A stretch of DNA of 64,000 nt from Nomia melanderi. Lineage: Eukaryota > Arthropoda > Insecta > Hymenoptera > Halictidae. The stretch is from positions 3,186,001 through 3,250,000 of the forward strand of contig NC_135003.1 of assembly GCF_051020985.1 (NCBI RefSeq), given 5' to 3'. Of the stretch, positions 59,900-64,000 are shown piece after piece. The position numbers were made by a program, and so were the translations under genes. Numbering within the stretch: position 1 is the stretch's first letter; every line of letters starts with the position of its first letter. The notes beneath the pieces were generated by a model, which was given only the letters and a program-made list of their open reading frames with translations, searched no databases and had not been told where the DNA came from.

Positions 59900-60750
59900 T
59901 CTTATTAAATATTCCCCGGTAGCCAAGAAGTGAGCAGGTACCAACATCCAGAAGCCTAATAACCGCATCGAGTCGAAAAGTAGCCGAATAAACCCGCAGT
60001 GAACAAGAACTGGCCGCACATTTCCGCCGAAACTGTCGCAATACGAATCCCGAACATTCCGATGGAAGCAGCAAAAAGCGAAGAACGAAAAAGACCTAAA
60101 CGGTGACCCACGGGGAACGAAAAGAGGATTCCCCGCGAGAGACGGCGACAATGTTTCAGCGGGATATGGACGTTATCGCAGGTATACCGTGGCCAGGGCG
60201 GCGAAACGGGATCGTCAGGTGGGCCGTGAGTTAAGTGTCCTGCGCGCGTGTAAGCAGCGTTCGGTATCTGTAACAGATCAGATACAAATGGAAGCCGCGA
60301 CCGCGGCGTTAAGTGAGGCCGAAGTAAGCGTGGTAGTTGCCACCGTGGTAGGTAGTAGAGCGTAAGTCGGCGTGGCCTGAGGGGCACGGCCAGGTGGGGA
60401 AACCCGGCTTAGCAGGAGGCACGAAGACGGTTCGGACGAAATCGGTACCGATCGGTAGTGGCAGAGCCACGGGACAGGTACCATTCGCACCCGTGCCGGG
60501 TTAAAGGTGGTTGTCAGTCTGTGCCGCAGCCACCCTCCTTCATCGTGGTGCGAAGTCATGTGATGACGTGTATATACGGCGATCGACGCCCCGACGGCTA
60601 CAAGAACGCCTCTAAGTGACTCGTCTGCTTTGGCTGATCGTGTATCTTGTATATACACATGTATGTGCGCATGATCGCGTGGTTACGATTGTTTTCAAAT
60701 GACGACCGTTGTAAGAACAACGGGCAAGAACTTAGCTTGCGCACTGGGTG
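59900..60750. other. GC-rich island
   Basis: CpG-rich with overlapping minus frames up to 143 codons, unrecognised. Right flank is G/T-rich (60,841-60,900: 13 G, 4 C). Confidence 0.55.
60277..60361 (+). CDS. Possible exon with start codon (unassigned)
   Basis: Acceptor CGGTATCTGTAACAG precedes 60,277 and a strong donor (TAGAGC then GTAAGTCGG) follows 60,361. One frame is open; ATG at 60,288 gives MEAATAALSEAEVSVVVATV then VGSR before the donor, an Ala/Val-rich start that could be a signal-anchor or simply compositional. The other two frames stop. An alternative donor (GAA then GTAAGC) lies inside at about 60,323. No downstream exon was identified, so the transcript is unproven. Confidence 0.2.
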
Positions 60751-60824
60751 ATGTGTATCCTGGCTTGGTTTAGTAGCAATGTATCTCTTTATGATAAATT
60801 TTGTACTCTGTACAGGTGGATATA

Positions 60825-60893
60825 ATGATTGTTGTTTTCATGATTTTTGCTGTGATTGTGGGATTTCTATTTGGTTTAGTTATTTATAATTAG
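60825..60893 (+). CDS. 22-codon hydrophobic small ORF
   Basis: ATG at 60,825 to TAG at 60,891 encodes MIVVFMIFAVIVGFLFGL followed by VIYN, a plausible single membrane helix. A good acceptor (TTTTGTACTCTGTACAG) lies 10 bases upstream. T-rich DNA encodes hydrophobic strings by chance, so this is weak. Single-helix micropeptides of the sarcolamban type are known in insects, but no sequence match is claimed. Confidence 0.1.
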   Translation: MIVVFMIFAVIVGFLFGLVIYN

Positions 60894-60899
60894 TTCGTA

Positions 60900-63800
60900 C
60901 TTATGATGAATGTTGTTGTTTTAAGTAATAAATAGGGAATGATGTAGTTTAGTTTAATGTGAACACCTCTGTGTTACTGGTATATTATGTATGACAAAAT
61001 TAATTTATTCTGATTACTATTGTGGCATCTTGCGTTATATCACTGGCTTTTATTAATTTACTTCTCATTATCGAGAAATATTTATATAAAGTACATACTT
61101 GAAATATGGGGTTAAAATGATTTCTAAATTACAATTGTTCTTTTCTTGCGTTAGCAACAACTTGGGTAAATTAATATTTTCGGCAACTAACAATACAATT
61201 TATACATTGACGATTTGTTTAAAAATATTTTATGTTTATTACCATGTAATCATAATATACATGTATGTACACCATATATTTGGAAACGTCACATTAGCCA
61301 CAGCTACACATACTCTACAAGAATATGCTCAATCCGATTATCAAAAAACGATTCAATCAACTCAAAATTATCAGTTAGCAGTGTCAAGAAAAATATATTC
61401 AGTACAATTATGTACGGCAGTGTGCATTCCTAAAATTCTGCACGGAGGCTTGGTGTAAAGGTTGTCGCCGGTAGGAACTCGGAGAATCCAGACACGGGAA
61501 TTGATTAAGCAACCGATGCGAGGCGGCGGGGTAAACCGTAATCGTGGAAGAAGCGAGAAAGCGCGCGTGGAACGTGAAAGGATCGCGCGTACTGGCACGC
61601 GTGTGCGTACAAGCAGGAGGGGACAAGAAACACCGGACCGCGGCCCGCTGACAACTCGGATCTTAATTATATGCGACCATCGGCAGGTTCTCCGTGACTT
61701 TTGCGAGTGTCCGCAATTACCGTCGCGATAATAATACAGTCATTTAGCCGTGGGTACTAGCGGCGGGGCCAAACGCATCGCGAACGCAGTGTACGCTCCC
61801 TGTAGTTAAACATCCCACGGGACCGACAGCGTGTATTTAGACAGAGGTATGCGAAATTTCCTTTGGCTCCCGGCTTGCTCTAATTACGTCGACGCCAAGA
61901 GTGAGAATTATTGATAGCGATTTTATATCTTGAAGAATTTTTGTGTGGCAATATTTCTGGAACGTAAAGGAAATCTTTTGCTATGGACTACGTATTTCTG
62001 GTGTTTCTGGAAAGAGATCTATGAACTGACAATTTTGAAGTAGTTTTATTTTATTGTTAATTAGAGGCTAAGAAACAGTGATTGTTAAATTTTATATCTT
62101 TGGAAATTATGCTTTTTTATTAGTTTTCTTGTATTGTTTGAAAGTTTTGAATGGTAAAAATGTCTATCAATTATTATATTCGTGAATAATAATGATTTAA
62201 TCTTTTTTAATTGTATTTTCGATTTAGACATTAAGGTTGAGAATCCTTTTACTTTCTAAATGTTTCCAATGTGTTTAAAAAATATGACTAAAAATAAGAA
62301 TTTTAAAAATAATAATTCTATTTTCTTCAAATCTTGTAGAAGTGAAACCATTTCTGATCAGAAATTCCATTATTAATAGTAAATATTCATTCAGATATCA
62401 ATTTACGGTAATCTGTCAGGTCTAAATTATTTCTTGAAGATCGTAAAAAGGATTAATAGAATACTAATTTTATTGGTATCTTCTACGAAAATACATGCAT
62501 GAATTTTTATAATCTGGTAATTACACATTGCAACATCGAAACCTGGTAATACGTGTTCGAATCTCTGAAAGTATTTACAGACTTCGAAAAGGGAAATCGT
62601 GAAATAAAAATGCACACAGCCGAATCTTATCAGAATACATTCAAATCCTCTACGAGCAAATTAAAAAATGAAACTGACAGTCCGTAAATGTTTATGCAAA
62701 TTCATTCTTTTATAGACTAATTTACAAGATCACGAATGACATACAAACTTGTTCCTTTTATTATTTTTCTTATTTTACTGTGACGAAAGTAATATAAGAG
62801 CTCTCTTGTACTTTAATAAAATTCTTTATTTCATTCTGTTCTACGTGTTTAAGTATGCTGTAATTGCATAAAATCTGCAGCCTGATGAGTACATTCAACG
62901 TGTAGTCAAATATTTATGAATGTTTCCGTGTCTTTTTCCAAGCATTTACAGGTACAACTTGTGTATTTACATATGTACGTACAAAATCAATAAAATTCAA
63001 ACAAAATTAAAAAGAAATTTACACTTATCGAATTTAAAGTAGGTATGTATATATCCATTATAAATACTAGAAAGAGTTGAATAATAAAGTATCAAGTCGT
63101 TGGAATATACATTAATAACAGATTCTAGTAATATAATAGTTGATAATTTAAATACCACAAGTTTTTAATCCGTGTTCATTATGCAATATGTTATCTTACA
63201 TCATAAATATTGCACTATCGTTTAGCTGTTATGTTTTAATAAATATTTTAATATTAATGACTTAAGATTAAAAACGTTATTAGAATTAATATTAAAAAGT
63301 ACATGTTTATAAGTAGTATTTATAGGCTAAAAGAGTATATAGTACAATTATTTTAAATGAATTTTGATATTTATAATTATCATAGAAACCGTTCAAAATA
63401 TCAACCATATTTTGAATAAAGACGCAGCTACTAAACATATAGAGTGACATTGATTTGAATTCTTCATAATATAATGGTACTATTATCAAACTAGTTTTAA
63501 ATTGATCTATGAATCATTCACATATGAATCGGTACGTATTTATACTTAATTTTGTTTTTATCAATTCTTCAATTCTTCATTTATTCCCATAAAAGGAAAT
63601 AGCTGTCACTCTATTTTCCTTTATATCCTTAACACTATAATAGATATTAAAAAATGTTTATAATAAAAATTAAATGTTTTTTATGCTTTATAAAAAGATA
63701 CTATTAAATTAATCAAAATATTTTATTTAAATAGGAAATCCGACATCACCGTTATCATAAAAAGTTATAAATTTTTAGTTTCATCAAGCAATATAAATAA

Positions 63801-64000
63801 ATGCAGCTAAATATTTCAAATATGTTAAACTGTCTTTACCAAACCGAAATTGGCCCAAAAGAATCGTCGGATACTTGTTTGAAAATCTCTTATAAACCTG
63901 CACAGTTTAAAAAAAAATCGAAATTCTCTAGTCACCGAAGTTCCTTCCTTATTTCTATCACTATTCTAGACTCGGCAGACACGTGTCGCGCTACCCAAGA
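60900..64000. other. AT-rich DNA with GC island at 61.45-61.90 kb
   Basis: Left of the island 61,321-61,380 has 6 G and 12 C; right of it 61,921-61,980 has 12 G and 5 C. From 62 kb to the end the DNA is very AT-rich. A strong acceptor-like tract (GTGTCTTTTTCCAAGCATTTACAG region) ends at 62,951 and is followed by GTACAA, a weaker recursive-splice-like junction on the plus strand. No gene recognised. Confidence 0.5.

Overview
This 64 kb window is eukaryotic nuclear DNA with no complete, recognisable protein-coding gene. The longest open frame is 201 codons and is almost certainly spurious. There is no rRNA, tRNA, CRISPR array, bacterial operon or intact transposase. Three things suggest an insect and most likely a hymenopteran such as a bee: very AT-rich DNA alternating with GC-rich blocks, abundant undepleted CpG (TCGA and CGCG are common), and many short non-autonomous DNA elements ending at TTAA. 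That identification is inference; no diagnostic gene is present.

The layout is a mosaic. About 25 GC-rich islands of 0.3 to 2 kb sit in AT-rich DNA. The largest are near 5.4-6.3, 9.3-10.1, 13.2-13.9, 15.6-16.5, 20.0-20.9, 23.9-24.7, 29.2-30.2, 36.8-38.7, 39.8-41.9, 42.5-43.6, 51.8-53.8, 58.1-59.1 and 59.9-60.8 kb. Most islands are flanked by A/C-rich DNA on the left and G/T-rich DNA on the right, so strand composition flips upward at one island after another. This sawtooth is the most striking signal in the window. It fits divergent transcription, replication initiation or recombination initiation centred on the islands.

The AT-rich DNA carries a layer of small mobile elements. There are several TTAA-flanked (piggyBac-like) MITE families at 17.6, 23.3, 24.8, 43.7-44.3, 50.7, 54.06-54.47, 54.6 and 59.6 kb. 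One is a clean nested insertion: a 153-bp element sits inside a MITE at 54.1 kb, and an uninterrupted copy of the host MITE lies at 24.8 kb. Two fold-back elements lie at 3.6-4.0 and 12.0-12.16 kb. A diverged direct repeat lies at 2.35 and 3.04 kb, and a 27-bp minisatellite at 12.6 kb.

Exon-like pieces with good splice signals exist on both strands, but none could be assigned to a known family and many will be chance. The best splicing signal is on the minus strand at 27,436/27,437. A strong polypyrimidine tract plus CAG abuts GTGAGT, the form of a recursive splice (ratchet) site, and a second donor follows 66 bases later. It suggests that part of the window may be a very long intron of a minus-strand gene. 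Other weak candidates are a spliced non-coding exon near 25.8 kb, a two-exon piece near 58.4 kb (minus), an ATG-bearing exon near 60.3 kb, and two small ORFs at 52.15 and 60.83 kb.
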